A stretch of 43,342 nt of DNA from positions 1-43,342 of the forward strand of contig NZ_BMPY01000045.1 of NCBI RefSeq assembly GCF_014647835.1, written 5' to 3'. Positions 9,501 through 18,783 of the stretch are shown piece by piece. The translations under genes and the position numbers were made by a program. This stretch comes from Microbispora rosea subsp. aerata. Lineage in GTDB: Bacteria > Actinomycetota > Actinomycetes > Streptosporangiales > Streptosporangiaceae. The notes under the pieces were generated by a model, which saw nothing but the letters and a program-made list of their open reading frames with translations, was not told where the DNA came from and did no database searches. Numbering within the stretch: position 1 is the first letter of the stretch; each line of letters begins with the position of its first letter.

Positions 9501-10544
9501 TCAGACCAGGCCGTACGCCTTGGCGATCAGCTCGTAGGAGCGCAGGCGGGCCGCGCCGCCGTGGACCTGGGTGGTGATCATCAGCTCGTCGGCCCCGGTG
9601 CGCTTGCGCAGCTCCTCAAGCCCGTCCCGCACGGTCTGCGGGTCGCCGTACACCACGGTCGACAGCCGTTCGCGGACGAACTCCCGCTCCATCGGGGTGT
9701 ACGGGTAGGACTCCGCCTCCTCCACGGTGGGGGTCTTGCCGGGCCGTCCGTACCGAAGCCGCAGCCACGACAGCGCGCCCGGCATGACCTGCCGCCGCGC
9801 CTCCTCCTCGGTGTCGGCCGCGACGGCCGCCACCCCGATCAGCGCGTACGGCCGGTCGAGCACCTCCGAGGGCCGGAACGAGGAGCGGTAGAGGTCGAGC
9901 GCGGGCTCGGTGTTGGCGGCGCTGAAGTGGTGGGCGAAGGCGAACGGCAGCCCGAGCAGCCCGGCCAGCCTGGCGCTGAACCCGCTCGAGCCGAGCAGCC
10001 AGATCGGCGGCCGGTCCGCGCCGCGCGGCACCGCCTGGATCTTCTCGTACGGGTGGCCGGGCGGGAAGGCGCCGTCGAGGAAGCCGGTCAGCTCGGCCAC
10101 CTGCTGGGGGAACTCGTCCGGGTCCACGTCGGCCGAGCGGCGCAGGGCGTTCGCCGTGGCCATGTCCGTGCCGGGGGCGCGGCCGAGGCCGAGGTCGATG
10201 CGGCCGGGGTGCAGGGCGTGCAGCATGCCGAACTGCTCGGCGATCACCAGCGGGGCGTGGTTGGGCAGCATCACGCCGCCGGAGCCGATGCGGATCGTCC
10301 GGGTCGCCGCCGCGAGGTGCGCGATGAGCACGGCCGGGGAGGAGCTGGCCACTCCGGGCATGCCGTGGTGCTCGGCGACCCAGATGCGGTGGTAGCCCCA
10401 CTCCTCGGCCCGGCGGGCCAGCTCGGTGGCGTCGCGCAGCGCCTCGGCGGGCGTGAGGCCCTCGCCGACGGTCGCGAGCTCCAGAATCGACAGCGGCACC
10501 TCGGCCGTCCCGCGCGGCACCCCGCGAATGTTGTCCATGCTCAT
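9501..10544 (-). CDS. LLM-class flavin-dependent oxidoreductase (luciferase-like)
   Basis: A TIM-barrel FMNH2/F420-type oxidoreductase of about 347 residues. Typical blocks are the N-terminal [24 protein letters not shown], the [25 protein letters not shown] signature region (split here as [13 protein letters not shown]), and [16 protein letters not shown]. The MsnO8-like subgroup (alkanal monooxygenase-like, no F420 marker) is the best match I can offer. The frame is open to 10616, but the upstream part is basic and unlike the family; I placed the start at the ATG at 10544 (MSMDNIRGV), with MDNIRGV at 10538 as alternative. It diverges from the HAD hydrolase gene, leaving about 90 bp for two promoters. 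Confidence 0.88.
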   Translation of the reverse strand: MSMDNIRGVPRGTAEVPLSILELATVGEGLTPAEALRDATELARRAEEWGYHRIWVAEHHGMPGVASSSPAVLIAHLAAATRTIRIGSGGVMLPNHAPLVIAEQFGMLHALHPGRIDLGLGRAPGTDMATANALRRSADVDPDEFPQQVAELTGFLDGAFPPGHPYEKIQAVPRGADRPPIWLLGSSGFSARLAGLLGLPFAFAHHFSAANTEPALDLYRSSFRPSEVLDRPYALIGVAAVAADTEEEARRQVMPGALSWLRLRYGRPGKTPTVEEAESYPYTPMEREFVRERLSTVVYGDPQTVRDGLEELRKRTGADELMITTQVHGGAARLRSYELIAKAYGLV

Positions 10545-10633
10545 GTTCCGCCCAACCTGAGGTTCATTTCGGATATTTCCGCTTGTGGTGTGGGATGTAC
10601 GTCGGCGCATCGTCACCTGCCATGCTTGGACCC

Positions 10634-11413
10634 ATGAGCGAGCGAAAGCCCATCGAGTCGTGGCTGTCCGACATGGACGGGGTGCTGGTCCACGAAGGCC
10701 GGCCGGTGCCGGGCGCCGACGAGTTCATCAGGCGGCTGAGGGAGTCGGGGAAGCGCTTCCTCGTCCTGACGAACAACTCGATCTACACCCCCCGCGATCT
10801 GTCCGTGCGGCTGCGCGCGGCCGGGCTTGAGGTGCCGCCCGAGGCGATCTGGACCTCCGCGCTGGCCACCGCCAAGTTCCTCGCCGCCCAGCGGCCCGAG
10901 GGCTCGGCGTACGTGATCGGCGAGGCGGGGCTGACCACGGCGCTGCACGAGGTCGGCTACGTGCTGACCGACCTCGACCCCGACTACGTGGTGCTGGGCG
11001 AGACCCGCACCTACAGCTTCACGGCGATCACGCGGGCGATCCGGCTGATCGACAACGGCGCCCGCTTCATCGCGACCAACCCCGACCCGATCGGCCCCTC
11101 GACCGAGGGCTCGCTGCCGGCCTGCGGCGCGGTGGCCGCGATGATCACCAAGGCGACCGGGGTGGAGCCCTACTTCGTCGGCAAGCCGAACCCGATGATG
11201 ATGCGCAGCGCCCTCAACCAGATCGACGCGCACAGCGAGACCACCGCGATGATCGGCGACCGCATGGACACCGACGTCGTCTGCGGCATCGAGGCGGGCC
11301 TGCACACGATCCTCGTGCTCACCGGCGTCACCCAGAAGGACCAGGTCGACCGGTATCCGTTCCGGCCCACGCAGGTGGTCGACTCCGTGGCCGACCTCAT
11401 CGATCTGGTCTAA
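10634..11413 (+). CDS. HAD-IIA family phosphatase (NagD-like)
   Basis: A 259-residue haloacid-dehalogenase-type hydrolase of subfamily IIA. Motif I is [12 protein letters not shown] with both aspartates, motif II the [11 protein letters not shown] threonine, and motifs III/IV are GKPNPMMM and [13 protein letters not shown]. The capping domain lies between motifs II and III, as expected for NagD, PNPase and glycerol-phosphate phosphatases. The start is the ATG at 10634 ([16 protein letters not shown]); earlier codons in the same frame do not look coding. The stop overlaps by 4 bp with that of the converging release-factor-like gene. The natural substrate cannot be inferred. Confidence 0.9.
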   Translation: MSERKPIESWLSDMDGVLVHEGRPVPGADEFIRRLRESGKRFLVLTNNSIYTPRDLSVRLRAAGLEVPPEAIWTSALATAKFLAAQRPEGSAYVIGEAGLTTALHEVGYVLTDLDPDYVVLGETRTYSFTAITRAIRLIDNGARFIATNPDPIGPSTEGSLPACGAVAAMITKATGVEPYFVGKPNPMMMRSALNQIDAHSETTAMIGDRMDTDVVCGIEAGLHTILVLTGVTQKDQVDRYPFRPTQVVDSVADLIDLV

Positions 11414-11841
11414 AGCGACCCCGAGTCCGTACGGCGCAGGCGCTTGAGGTCGGAGCGGCGCCGCTTGGCGGCCAGGCGGCGCTCGACCGCCCCCTTGGAG
11501 GGCTTGGTGGGACGGCGTCGCCTGGGCGGCGGCGCGATCGCGTCGCGCAGGAGGGCGGCGAGCCGCTCCCGCGCCGCCTCCCGGTTGCGGAGCTGGGAAC
11601 GGTGCTCCGAGGCCGTCACCGTGATCACGCCGTTCACCAGGCGGGCGGCGAGCCGTTCCAGCGCGCGGGCCCGCAGCGCCGGGCCGAGGGCGGTGGTCCG
11701 CGCGAGGTCGAAGACGAGCTCGACCCGGCTGTCGGTCGTGTTCACGCCCTGGCCGCCCGGGCCCGAGGAGCGGGAGAAACGCCAGGCGAGCTCCGCCTCG
11801 GGCACGACGACGGAGTCGCGCACGCGCAACGGGCCTGACAT
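11410..11841 (-). CDS. arfB: ArfB/YaeJ-type peptidyl-tRNA hydrolase (ribosome rescue)
   Basis: A 143-residue class I release-factor-like protein that hydrolyses peptidyl-tRNA on stalled ribosomes. The GGQ catalytic motif is in [20 protein letters not shown] near residues 25-45, and no codon-recognition domain precedes it. The C-terminal tail is strongly basic ([20 protein letters not shown] and following), which in ArfB inserts into the empty mRNA channel. Start is the ATG at 11841, behind a GAGAGGAAC ribosome-binding site; longer in-frame codons upstream lack these features. It converges on the HAD-IIA gene with overlapping stops (CTAA). Confidence 0.92.
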   Translation of the reverse strand: MSGPLRVRDSVVVPEAELAWRFSRSSGPGGQGVNTTDSRVELVFDLARTTALGPALRARALERLAARLVNGVITVTASEHRSQLRNREAARERLAALLRDAIAPPPRRRRPTKPSKGAVERRLAAKRRRSDLKRLRRTDSGSL

Positions 11842-12038
11842 GGACGTTCCTCTCCCGACGGGACGACTGGCGGGGACGCCCCAATGTATCGGGGTGCGAA
11901 TCACCGCCGCTTCCCATTTTTCCCCCGAACGTTTCCCCGGGAACGCTTCCCCGTGAACGCGGCGTGCGGTTGTCGCCGTCGATCACGTCGTGCACAGTGA
12001 CCCCGGAAAATCCGGACCGGACGGGGATGGACGGGAGC

Positions 12039-12872
12039 ATGACCGTGATCGTGGGCGTCCACGGCATCGGCAAGTATCACTACTACGAGGAGGCCGGCGG
12101 GTCGGCCGGCGGCGCGGCCGAGGCCATGCGCGCCAAGTGGAACGCCTACCTGCACCAGGGCCTCACCGGGCAGGCGGAGGGCACGGGCGACTACTTCACC
12201 GAGATCGCCTACTACGCCCACCACCTGTGCGGCGGCCCGCCGAAGGCCCCGCGCCAGATGGCGGCGCCGGCCAAGCTGGTGCTCGCCGACTGGGCGGTCC
12301 AGCTCGGCGGGCCGTTCCGGGAGGCGGCGGGGGAGTCGCTGACCGGCCTCGCGCACCGCCTGGCCGAGTGGCTGCTGGACAGGCTGGGCCCGCAGGCGGT
12401 GCGCTTCGCCCAGGACTTCTGCCCGGAGGTGGCGGCGTACCTCGGCGGCGGCGACCCGCGCGCCCGGGCCCGCGACGCGGTGGCCGACGTCGTCCGCAGG
12501 CGCCGCCCCCGGGTGGTCGTCGCCCACTCCCTCGGCAGCGTCGTGACGTACGAGGCGCTGTGGGCGCACCCCGATCTCTCGGTCGAGCTGCTCGTCACGC
12601 TGGGCAGCCCGCTCGGCATGCGCGACGTCGTCTTCGATCGGCTCGCCCCGGCGCCGGTGCGGGGCCGCGGGGCGCGTCCCCCGGGGGTGCGCCGCTGGAT
12701 CAACATCGCCGACAAGGACGACATCGCCGCGATCCCGGCCGTGCTCTCGTCGTGCTTCGACGGCGTCGAGCGCGACGTCTCCTGCGACATCGACTGGCTC
12801 GACTTCCACACCGTGCGCAACTACCTGCGCTGCGAGAGCGTCAGAGAGTTCCTCGAGCCCTACCTTACTTGA
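12039..12872 (+). CDS. Alpha/beta-hydrolase-fold protein (serine esterase/lipase-like)
   Basis: A 277-residue protein with an N-terminal VIVGVHGIGKYHYY strand-loop, which carries the oxyanion HG motif, and the nucleophile elbow VVVAHSLGSVVTYEAL (GxSxG variant AHSLGS). A TLGSPLGM segment and a late Asp/His pair (DIDWLDFHTVRNYL) complete a plausible Ser-Asp-His triad. There is no signal peptide, so it should be cytosolic. I chose the ATG at 12039 after GGGAGC; an ATG at 12027 is possible. The next gene starts 30 bp downstream on the same strand but seems to have its own promoter. Substrate is unknown; triacylglycerol-lipase-like or putative serine peptidase names would be over-precise. Confidence 0.78.
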   Translation: MTVIVGVHGIGKYHYYEEAGGSAGGAAEAMRAKWNAYLHQGLTGQAEGTGDYFTEIAYYAHHLCGGPPKAPRQMAAPAKLVLADWAVQLGGPFREAAGESLTGLAHRLAEWLLDRLGPQAVRFAQDFCPEVAAYLGGGDPRARARDAVADVVRRRRPRVVVAHSLGSVVTYEALWAHPDLSVELLVTLGSPLGMRDVVFDRLAPAPVRGRGARPPGVRRWINIADKDDIAAIPAVLSSCFDGVERDVSCDIDWLDFHTVRNYLRCESVREFLEPYLT

Positions 12873-12893
12873 CTTTCGCACACGAGTTATGAT
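12869..12893 (+). promoter_or_regulatory. Candidate promoter of the HAD-IA gene (near-leaderless)
   Basis: TTGACT (12869-12874) and TATGAT (12888-12893) resemble -35 and -10 elements of the main sigma factor, but the 13-bp spacing is shorter than the usual 16-18. TATGAT lies 9 bp before the ATG at 12903, which would place transcription start almost at the start codon, a leaderless arrangement common in actinobacteria. The gene also lacks a clear ribosome-binding site. Confidence 0.4.
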
Positions 12894-12902
12894 CGTACGA
12901 CC

Positions 12903-13496
12903 ATGAAGACTGTGCTTTTCGACTACGGCAACGTCGTGTCGCTGCCCCAGGACCCCGAGGACGTCGCGCGCATGGCGGGAGGTGATCCGGGCTTCGAGGA
13001 GCGCTACTGGGAGGCGCGGCTCGACTTCGACCGGGGCACGCTCGACCCCGCCGCGTACTGGTCCCGCGTGTACGGCAGGCCGATGGGCGGCGCGGAGCTG
13101 GACGCGGTCGTCGCCCTGGACGTGGCGAGCTGGTCGCGGCCCAACGAGGGGACCGTCGCGATCATCGACGAGCTGGCCGGCGCGGGGGTGCCCATGGCGC
13201 TGCTGTCCAACATGCCGGCCTGCGTCGCCGAGGGCATCGACGCGCTGCCGTTCATGCGGCCGATCGGCCCGCGCTTCTACAGCGGCAGGATGGGCCTGGT
13301 GAAGCCGGAGCCGGAGATCTTCCATGAGACCGTGGCCTGGCTCGGGGTGGCCCCCGGCGACCTCGTCTTCGTGGACGACCGGCCGGAGAACGTCGCGGCG
13401 GCCGAACGGGTGGGGCTCGCCGCCGTGCTCTTCCGCGACGCCGCCTCCCTGCGCGAGGAGCTGATTACACAATTACGATCGCTCACAGCGAACTGA
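12903..13496 (+). CDS. HAD-IA family hydrolase (YihX-like)
   Basis: A 197-residue haloacid-dehalogenase-like hydrolase. Motif I is VLFDYGNVVS, in which the second position of DxD is Gly; this DxGN form is the standard one of YihX/epoxide-hydrolase-N-like phosphatases. Motif II is MALLSNMP, motif III the Lys of GLVKPEPEIF, and motif IV VFVDDRPENVAAAE. A small helical cap lies between motifs I and II. The start ATG at 12903 is the only reasonable one. The C-terminus is followed at 30-50 bp by the lon promoter region, so it is probably not co-transcribed with lon. Substrate is unknown; sugar phosphates are typical of the family. Confidence 0.88.
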   Translation: MKTVLFDYGNVVSLPQDPEDVARMAGGDPGFEERYWEARLDFDRGTLDPAAYWSRVYGRPMGGAELDAVVALDVASWSRPNEGTVAIIDELAGAGVPMALLSNMPACVAEGIDALPFMRPIGPRFYSGRMGLVKPEPEIFHETVAWLGVAPGDLVFVDDRPENVAAAERVGLAAVLFRDAASLREELITQLRSLTAN

Positions 13497-13529
13497 CGCA
13501 GATCGGGGAACAGGACCGGACTCCTGATA

Positions 13530-13550
13530 GTTGAGCCGACATAACTCAAC
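13530..13550. promoter_or_regulatory. HAIR element (HspR operator) upstream of lon
   Basis: GTTGAGC-N7-ACTCAAC has the spacing of the HAIR consensus CTTGAGT-N7-ACTCAAG and differs only in the outermost bases and one inner position of each arm. It lies 15 bp upstream of the lon start codon. In streptomycetes lon is a known HspR target, so heat-shock derepression is likely here. Confidence 0.8.
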
Positions 13551-13564
13551 CTAGTGGAGTGCTG

Positions 13565-15925
13565 ATGTCCAAGATCCTTCCCGTTCTCCCGCTCGACGAC
13601 GAGGTCGTTCTGCCCGGCATGGTCGTGCCCCTCGACCTGTCGGCGTCCGAGGTCCGCGCGGCCATCGACGCCGCCCGCGCCAGCGGCGAAAGCACGGTGC
13701 TGCTGGTGCCACGGATAGACGGCCGCTACGGCGCGGTGGGGGTGAGCGCGGTCGTCGAACAGGTCGGGCGGCTGCCGGGCGGGGAGCCGGCGGCCGTCGT
13801 CCGCGGCGTCGACCGCATGCGGGTCGGCACCGGCACCACCGGCCCCGGCGCGGCGCTGTGGGTCGAGGCGACCGTGGTGGAGCCGGTCGCCGCCGGGCCC
13901 AGGGCCGAGGAGCTCGCCAAGGAATACAAGGCCCTGACCACCACGATCCTGCAGAAGCGGGGCGCCTGGCAGGTCGTCGACGCCGTCAACCAGATCAACG
14001 ACCCGGCGGTCCTCGCCGACAGCTCCGGGTACGCGCCCTGGCTGACCATCCAGCAGAAGCTGCTGCTGCTGGAGCTCGCCGACCCGGCCGAGCGTCTGGA
14101 CAAGCTCGTCGGCTGGGCCCGCGACCACCTCGCGGAGATGGACGTCGCCGAGACCATCCGCAAGGACGTCCAGGAGGGCATGGAGAAGCAGCAGCGCGAG
14201 TTCCTGCTCCGCCAGCAGCTCGCGGCCGTCCGCAAGGAGCTCGCCGAGCTGAACGGCGACCCCTCCGACGAGGAGGAGGACTACCGCGCCCGGATCGAGG
14301 CCGCCGACCTGCCGGAGAAGGTCAGGGAGGCCGCGCTCAAGGAGGTCGGCAAGCTGGAGCGGGCCTCCGACCAGTCGCCCGAGAGCGGCTGGATCCGCAC
14401 CTGGCTCGACACCGTGCTCGACATGCCGTGGAACGTCCACACGACCGACGAGTACGACATCGCCGGGGCGCGGGCGGTGCTGGACGCCGACCACACCGGG
14501 CTGGACGACGTGAAGGACCGCATCGTGGAATACCTCGCGGTCCGCAAGCGCAGGGCCGACAAGGGCCTCGGCGTGGTCGGCGGACGCCGCAGCGGCGCCG
14601 TCCTCGCGCTGGCCGGGCCTCCCGGGGTCGGCAAGACCTCGCTCGGCGAGTCGGTCGCCCGCGCCATGGGCCGCAAGTTCGTCCGCGTCGCCCTCGGCGG
14701 CGTCCGCGACGAGGCGGAGATCCGCGGCCACCGGCGCACGTACGTGGGCGCGCTGCCCGGCCGCATCGTCCGGGCGATCCGCGAGGCGGGGTCGATGAAC
14801 CCGGTCGTGCTGCTCGACGAGATCGACAAGGTCGGCGCGGACTACCGGGGCGACCCCACGGCGGCGCTGCTTGAGGTGCTCGACCCGGCGCAGAACCACA
14901 CGTTCCGCGACCACTATCTGGAGGTCGAGCTCGACCTGAGCGACGTGCTGTTCCTCGCCACGGCCAACGTGCTCGAGCAGGTGCCGGGGCCGCTGCTGGA
15001 CCGCATGGAGATCGTGACGCTCGACGGCTACACCGAGGACGAGAAGGTCGCCATCGCCCGCGACCACCTGCTCCCGCGCAACCTGGAGAAGGCCGGGCTC
15101 ACCGCCGACGACGTGACGGTGGAGGAGGCGGCGCTGCGCCGCCTGGCCGGCGAGTACACCCGCGAGGCGGGCGTCCGCTCCCTCGAACGCTCGATCGCCC
15201 GGATCCTGCGGAAGGTGACGGCGAAGGCCGCCCTCGGCGAGGCGGAGCTTCCGGTGACGGTCACCGCCGGCGATCTGGTCTCCTACCTCGGCCGCCCGCG
15301 GCACGTGCCAGAGTCGTCCCTGCCGGAGGCCCGGCAGCGTACGGCGGTGCCGGGCGTGGCGACCGGCCTCGCGGTGACCGGCGCGGGCGGCGACGTCCTC
15401 TACGTCGAGGCGTCCCTGGCCGACCCGGAAACCGGGACGACCGGCCTGACCCTGACCGGTCAGCTCGGCGACGTGATGAAGGAGTCGGCGCAGATCGCGC
15501 TGTCCTTCCTGCGGTCGCGGGGCGCCGAGCTGGAGCTGCCGGTCGGGTCGCTCAAGGACAGGTCGGTGCACATCCACGTGCCCGCGGGCGCGGTGCCGAA
15601 GGACGGCCCTTCGGCCGGTGTCACGATGACCACGGCCCTGGCCTCGCTGCTGTCGGGCCGGCCGGTCCGCTCCGACGTGGCGATGACCGGCGAGGTCTCC
15701 CTCACCGGGCGGGTGCTGCCGATCGGCGGGGTCAAGCAGAAGCTGCTGGCCGCGCACCGGGCCGGGATCACCACGGTGCTCATCCCGGCCCGCAACGAGC
15801 CGGACCTGGACGACGTGCCCGCCGAGGTGCTGGCCGACCTCACCGTCCACGCGGTGAGCGACGTCCGCGAGGTCCTCGACCTGGCGCTCACCCCCGCGAC
15901 GGTCGCCCGGCAGGCGGTCGCCTGA
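13565..15925 (+). CDS. lon: Lon ATP-dependent serine protease
   Basis: Cytosolic AAA+ protease that degrades misfolded and selected regulatory proteins. The 786-residue chain matches E. coli Lon in length and order: N-terminal substrate-binding domain (LPVLPLDDEVVLPGMVVPLDL), a coiled linker (KDVQEGMEKQQREFLLRQQL), AAA+ module with Walker A GPPGVGKTS near residues 349-357 and Walker B VVLLDEIDK, then the protease domain with the Ser-Lys dyad at S683 (in PKDGPSAGVTM) and K726 (in GGVKQKLLAAHRAG), 43 residues apart as in E. coli. I chose the ATG at 13565 because GTGGAG sits 5 bp upstream; a GTG at 13559 would sit inside that site. Regulation by HspR is suggested by the adjacent HAIR element. 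Confidence 0.97.
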   Translation: MSKILPVLPLDDEVVLPGMVVPLDLSASEVRAAIDAARASGESTVLLVPRIDGRYGAVGVSAVVEQVGRLPGGEPAAVVRGVDRMRVGTGTTGPGAALWVEATVVEPVAAGPRAEELAKEYKALTTTILQKRGAWQVVDAVNQINDPAVLADSSGYAPWLTIQQKLLLLELADPAERLDKLVGWARDHLAEMDVAETIRKDVQEGMEKQQREFLLRQQLAAVRKELAELNGDPSDEEEDYRARIEAADLPEKVREAALKEVGKLERASDQSPESGWIRTWLDTVLDMPWNVHTTDEYDIAGARAVLDADHTGLDDVKDRIVEYLAVRKRRADKGLGVVGGRRSGAVLALAGPPGVGKTSLGESVARAMGRKFVRVALGGVRDEAEIRGHRRTYVGALPGRIVRAIREAGSMNPVVLLDEIDKVGADYRGDPTAALLEVLDPAQNHTFRDHYLEVELDLSDVLFLATANVLEQVPGPLLDRMEIVTLDGYTEDEKVAIARDHLLPRNLEKAGLTADDVTVEEAALRRLAGEYTREAGVRSLERSIARILRKVTAKAALGEAELPVTVTAGDLVSYLGRPRHVPESSLPEARQRTAVPGVATGLAVTGAGGDVLYVEASLADPETGTTGLTLTGQLGDVMKESAQIALSFLRSRGAELELPVGSLKDRSVHIHVPAGAVPKDGPSAGVTMTTALASLLSGRPVRSDVAMTGEVSLTGRVLPIGGVKQKLLAAHRAGITTVLIPARNEPDLDDVPAEVLADLTVHAVSDVREVLDLALTPATVARQAVA

Positions 15926-15939
15926 CCGTCCCGGCACAC

Positions 15940-15969
15940 GGCCCGCGTCTCTCCCCGGAGGCGCGGGCC
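15940..15969 (+). terminator. Terminator hairpin after lon
   Basis: GGCCCGCGTCTC and GAGGCGCGGGCC form a 12-bp stem with one G-U pair and a 6-nt loop, starting 15 bp after the lon stop and followed by TTCGTGTT. Confidence 0.75.
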
Positions 15970-16220
15970 TTCGTGTTCCCGAAAGCGCGGGCTTCTGTGA
16001 TGAAGAACACAATCCCTGTAGGGAATACGGCCATCTCGCCGTCCGTTTGAGCCGGTCGTGAGCGTAACCGACCCGATGAACCCGCCTGAGCTGGGGTGTC
16101 GTCCCGCGGCCTGAGTCTCCCGCTGCCCCCACCCCTCCCCGCGAAGGCATTTCCCCTGATGACGCTCCCCCCGCTGCCCAATGTGATCCCGCGCCGGATC
16201 ACGTCTGCGAAGGACGGCAA
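15970..16220. promoter_or_regulatory. metNIQ upstream region with a 7-bp dyad just before metN
   Basis: The 250 bp between the lon terminator and metN hold no gene. A perfect inverted repeat GTGATCC-N6-GGATCAC lies at 16183-16202, 18 bp before the metN start, and a smaller TCCCT-GT-AGGGA dyad lies at about 16011-16022 beside AT-richer sequence that may be the promoter. Either could be an operator. I looked for SAM-I and SAM-IV riboswitch landmarks and did not find the conserved core. Confidence 0.45.
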
Positions 16221-17165
16221 GTGATCACGGTTTCCGGCCTGCGCAAGGCCTACGGCGACGTCGTCGCGCTCGACGGCGTGGACCTCCACGTCGGCAAGGG
16301 CGAGGTCTTCGGCGTGCTCGGGCGCAGCGGCGCCGGCAAGAGCACCCTGCTGCGCTGCGTCAACCTGCTCGAACGCCCGGACGAGGGCACGGTGACCGTC
16401 GACGGGCGCGAGCTGACCGCGCTCGGCGCGGCCGACCTGCGCCGCGCCCGCCAGCGCATCGGCATGATCCACCAGCACTTCGCGCTGCTGTCGTCGCGCA
16501 CGGTGGCGGGAAACGTGGCCTTCCCGCTGGAGGTCATGGGCGTGGGCCGGGCCGCCCGGGCCCGGCGCGTCGCCGAGATGCTCGACCTGGTGGGCCTGGC
16601 CGACCGCGCCGGGGCCTATCCCGCGCAGTTGTCCGGCGGCCAGAAGCAGCGGGTCGGCATCGCGCGGGCGCTGGCCGCCGAGCCGTCGGTGCTGCTGTCG
16701 GACGAGGCCACCTCCGCGCTCGACCCCGCCACGACCCAGTCGATCCTGGCCCTGCTCCGGCGGCTCAACCGGGAGCTGGGCCTCACCATCTTGCTCATCA
16801 CCCACGAGATGGACGTCATCAAGGCCGTCTGCGACTCGGCGGCGATCATGAGCGACGGGCGGATCGTCGAGGCGGGCCCCATCCCCGACCTGCTCGCCAC
16901 CCCCGGGTCGCGCCTGGCGGCCGAGCTGTTCCCGCTGCCGCCCGCGGAGCCCGGCACCGTGACGGTCGCCCTCGGCGCCGACCGGGCCCTGCTGTCGCGG
17001 CTGACCCGTACGCACGACGTGGACGTGGCCATCGCCGCGGGCGCGGTCGAGCACGTGGCCGGGGCCCCGGCGGGCCGGCTGCGGCTGCGGATCACCGGAC
17101 CCGGCGCGGCGGACGCCGTCGCCGACCTGCGCAAGCGCGGCCTGCTGGTGGAGGAGGACGCATGA
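16221..17165 (+). CDS. metN: MetN, ATP-binding subunit of the methionine ABC importer
   Basis: Cytosolic ATPase of the D/L-methionine importer. The 314-residue protein has Walker A GRSGAGKS, the Q-loop HQHFALL, signature LSGGQKQR, Walker [14 protein letters not shown] and H-loop ITHEMDV. After about residue 240 it carries the NIL ligand-binding domain, which in MetN senses cytosolic methionine and trans-inhibits transport; this separates it from other ABC ATPases. Start is GTG at 16221 behind AAGGACGG. The stop overlaps the metI ATG by 4 bp. Order metN-metI-metQ is the standard operon. Confidence 0.93.
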   Translation: MITVSGLRKAYGDVVALDGVDLHVGKGEVFGVLGRSGAGKSTLLRCVNLLERPDEGTVTVDGRELTALGAADLRRARQRIGMIHQHFALLSSRTVAGNVAFPLEVMGVGRAARARRVAEMLDLVGLADRAGAYPAQLSGGQKQRVGIARALAAEPSVLLSDEATSALDPATTQSILALLRRLNRELGLTILLITHEMDVIKAVCDSAAIMSDGRIVEAGPIPDLLATPGSRLAAELFPLPPAEPGTVTVALGADRALLSRLTRTHDVDVAIAAGAVEHVAGAPAGRLRLRITGPGAADAVADLRKRGLLVEEDA

Positions 17166-17818
17166 CCTGGTCCGAGATGAGCCCGCTGCTGTGGGAGGCC
17201 ACCGGGCAGACCGCCGTGATGGTGGGCTGGTCCACGCTGTTCACGGTGCTGTTCGGGCTGCCGCTCGGCGTCTGCCTCGCCGGGGCGGACCGGGATGGGC
17301 TGTTCCCGGCCCCGGCCGTGCGGCGCGTGCTCGGCCTCGTCGTCAACATCGGCCGGTCTCTGCCCTTCATCGTCCTCATGATCGCGGTCATCCCGGTGAC
17401 CCGCGCGATCACCGGCACCACGATCGGCACCGCCGCCGCGGTGGTCCCTCTCACGATCGGGGCGGTGCCCTTCTACGCCCGGCTGGTCGAGACCGCGCTG
17501 CGCGAGGTGGGCCGCGACGTCGTGCAGGCGGCCGAGGCGATGGGGGCGGGCCGGGTGCGGATCGTGACCCGCGTCCTGCTGCCCGAGGCGCTGCCCGGCC
17601 TGGTCGCCGGGCTGACCGTCACCGTGGTCACGCTCATCTCCTACTCGGCGATGGCCGGGGTGATCGGCGGCGGGGGCCTCGGCGACCTCGCCGTCCGCTA
17701 CGGATATCAGCGCTTCGAGACCACGCTCATGATCGTCACGGTGGCCGTCCTGGTCGTCGTGGTGCAGCTCGCGCAGACCCTGGGCGACGCCGTCGCCCGT
17801 CGTCTTTCCCACCGTTAA
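17162..17818 (+). CDS. metI: MetI, permease subunit of the methionine ABC importer
   Basis: A 218-residue inner-membrane permease with five hydrophobic helices. The EAA loop that contacts MetN is visible as [20 protein letters not shown] followed by LPEALPG, and the C-terminal block [26 protein letters not shown] is highly typical of MetI. The ATG at 17162 overlaps the metN stop (ATGA), consistent with coupled translation. Length matches E. coli MetI (217). Confidence 0.95.
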   Translation: MTWSEMSPLLWEATGQTAVMVGWSTLFTVLFGLPLGVCLAGADRDGLFPAPAVRRVLGLVVNIGRSLPFIVLMIAVIPVTRAITGTTIGTAAAVVPLTIGAVPFYARLVETALREVGRDVVQAAEAMGAGRVRIVTRVLLPEALPGLVAGLTVTVVTLISYSAMAGVIGGGGLGDLAVRYGYQRFETTLMIVTVAVLVVVVQLAQTLGDAVARRLSHR

Positions 17819-17841
17819 CCCCATTGAAGGAGTTTCGTTTC

Positions 17842-18687
17842 ATGCGAAGAACGCTCGGCCTCGTCGTCGCCGCCGTGGTCGCGCTCGTGCTGTCCGCCTG
17901 CGGGTCCTCATCCTCGTCGTCGCCCTCGGAGACGGCGTCCGCCTCCGGCGCCGCGGCCGCGGACGCCCCGCTCAAGATCGGCGTGAGCCCCGTGCCGCAC
18001 GCGCAGATCGTGAAGTATGTGGCCGACAACCTCGCCGCCGCCAAGGGGCTGAAGCTGGAGATCGTCGAGTTCAGCGACTACGTGCAGCCCAACCTGCAGC
18101 TCCAGGACGGCCAGCTCGACGCCAACTACTTCCAGCACAAGCCGTACCTGGACGACTTCAACGCCTCCAAGGGCACCACGCTGAGCTTCGTCGTCCCGGT
18201 GCACCTGGAGCCGCTCGGCCTGTACTCGAAGAAGGTCGAGGACCTCGCCTCGCTGCCGCAGGGCGGCACGGTCGCGGTGCCCAACGACGCGACCAACCTC
18301 GGCCGGGCGCTCAAGCTGCTCGCCGACAACGGCGTGGTGACGCTGAAGGACGGCGTCGGCACCACCGCCACCGAGCGCGACGTGACCGGCAACCCGAAGA
18401 ACCTGACCTTCCGCCCGCTGGAGGCCGCGCAGCTGCCGCGCTCGCTCGACGACGTGGACGCCGCGGTGATCAACGGCAACTACGCGCTCGAGGCGAACCT
18501 CAACCCGTCCTCCGACGCGCTGGTGCTGGAGAAGGCCGAGGGCAACCCGTACGCCAACGGCCTGGTGGTCACGCAGGGGCACGAGAGCGACCCGCGGGTG
18601 CGGACGCTGGCCGAGCTGCTGGCCGGCCCCGAGGTGAAGAAGTACATCGAGGACACCTTCAAGGGCTCGGTCATCCCCGCGTCCTGA
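17842..18687 (+). CDS. metQ: MetQ/NlpA-family methionine-binding lipoprotein
   Basis: A 281-residue substrate-binding lipoprotein. The signal ends in VLSACGSS, placing the lipidated Cys near residue 20, and is followed by a Ser-rich linker. The mature part begins LKIGVSPVPHAQIV and contains FSDYVQPNLQLQDGQLDANYF and QHKPYLD, then AVPNDATNLGRAL, all signatures of the NlpA/MetQ family. Start ATG 17842 has GAAGGAG upstream. The 23-bp gap after metI and the strong hairpin after the gene make it the last cistron of metNIQ. Confidence 0.95.
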   Translation: MRRTLGLVVAAVVALVLSACGSSSSSSPSETASASGAAAADAPLKIGVSPVPHAQIVKYVADNLAAAKGLKLEIVEFSDYVQPNLQLQDGQLDANYFQHKPYLDDFNASKGTTLSFVVPVHLEPLGLYSKKVEDLASLPQGGTVAVPNDATNLGRALKLLADNGVVTLKDGVGTTATERDVTGNPKNLTFRPLEAAQLPRSLDDVDAAVINGNYALEANLNPSSDALVLEKAEGNPYANGLVVTQGHESDPRVRTLAELLAGPEVKKYIEDTFKGSVIPAS

Positions 18688-18703
18688 CGCAAGCGATCAT
18701 CGA

Positions 18704-18737
18704 CGGGATCGTCCGGCCGCCCGGCCGGGTGATCCCG
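18704..18737 (+). terminator. Terminator hairpin after metQ
   Basis: Outer arms CGGGATC and GATCCCG enclose an inner CCGGCC/GGCCGG stem with a 3-nt loop, giving a long interrupted hairpin starting 17 bp after the metQ stop. Confidence 0.7.
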
Positions 18738-18783
18738 CCGTGTTCACCGGCGCGCCGGAATGTGACGCCTACCACATCGACGG

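Noticed and set aside
12869-12893. A firm promoter call for the HAD-IA gene
   Set aside because: TTGACT and TATGAT are present, but their 13-bp spacing is too short for a confident sigma-70-type assignment; kept only as a low-confidence feature.
16030-16200. SAM riboswitch (SAM-I or SAM-IV) before metNIQ
   Set aside because: GGTCGTGAGCG near 16053 recalls the 5' edge of the SAM-IV consensus, but the conserved GGCAACCCTCC core and the closing strand are absent.
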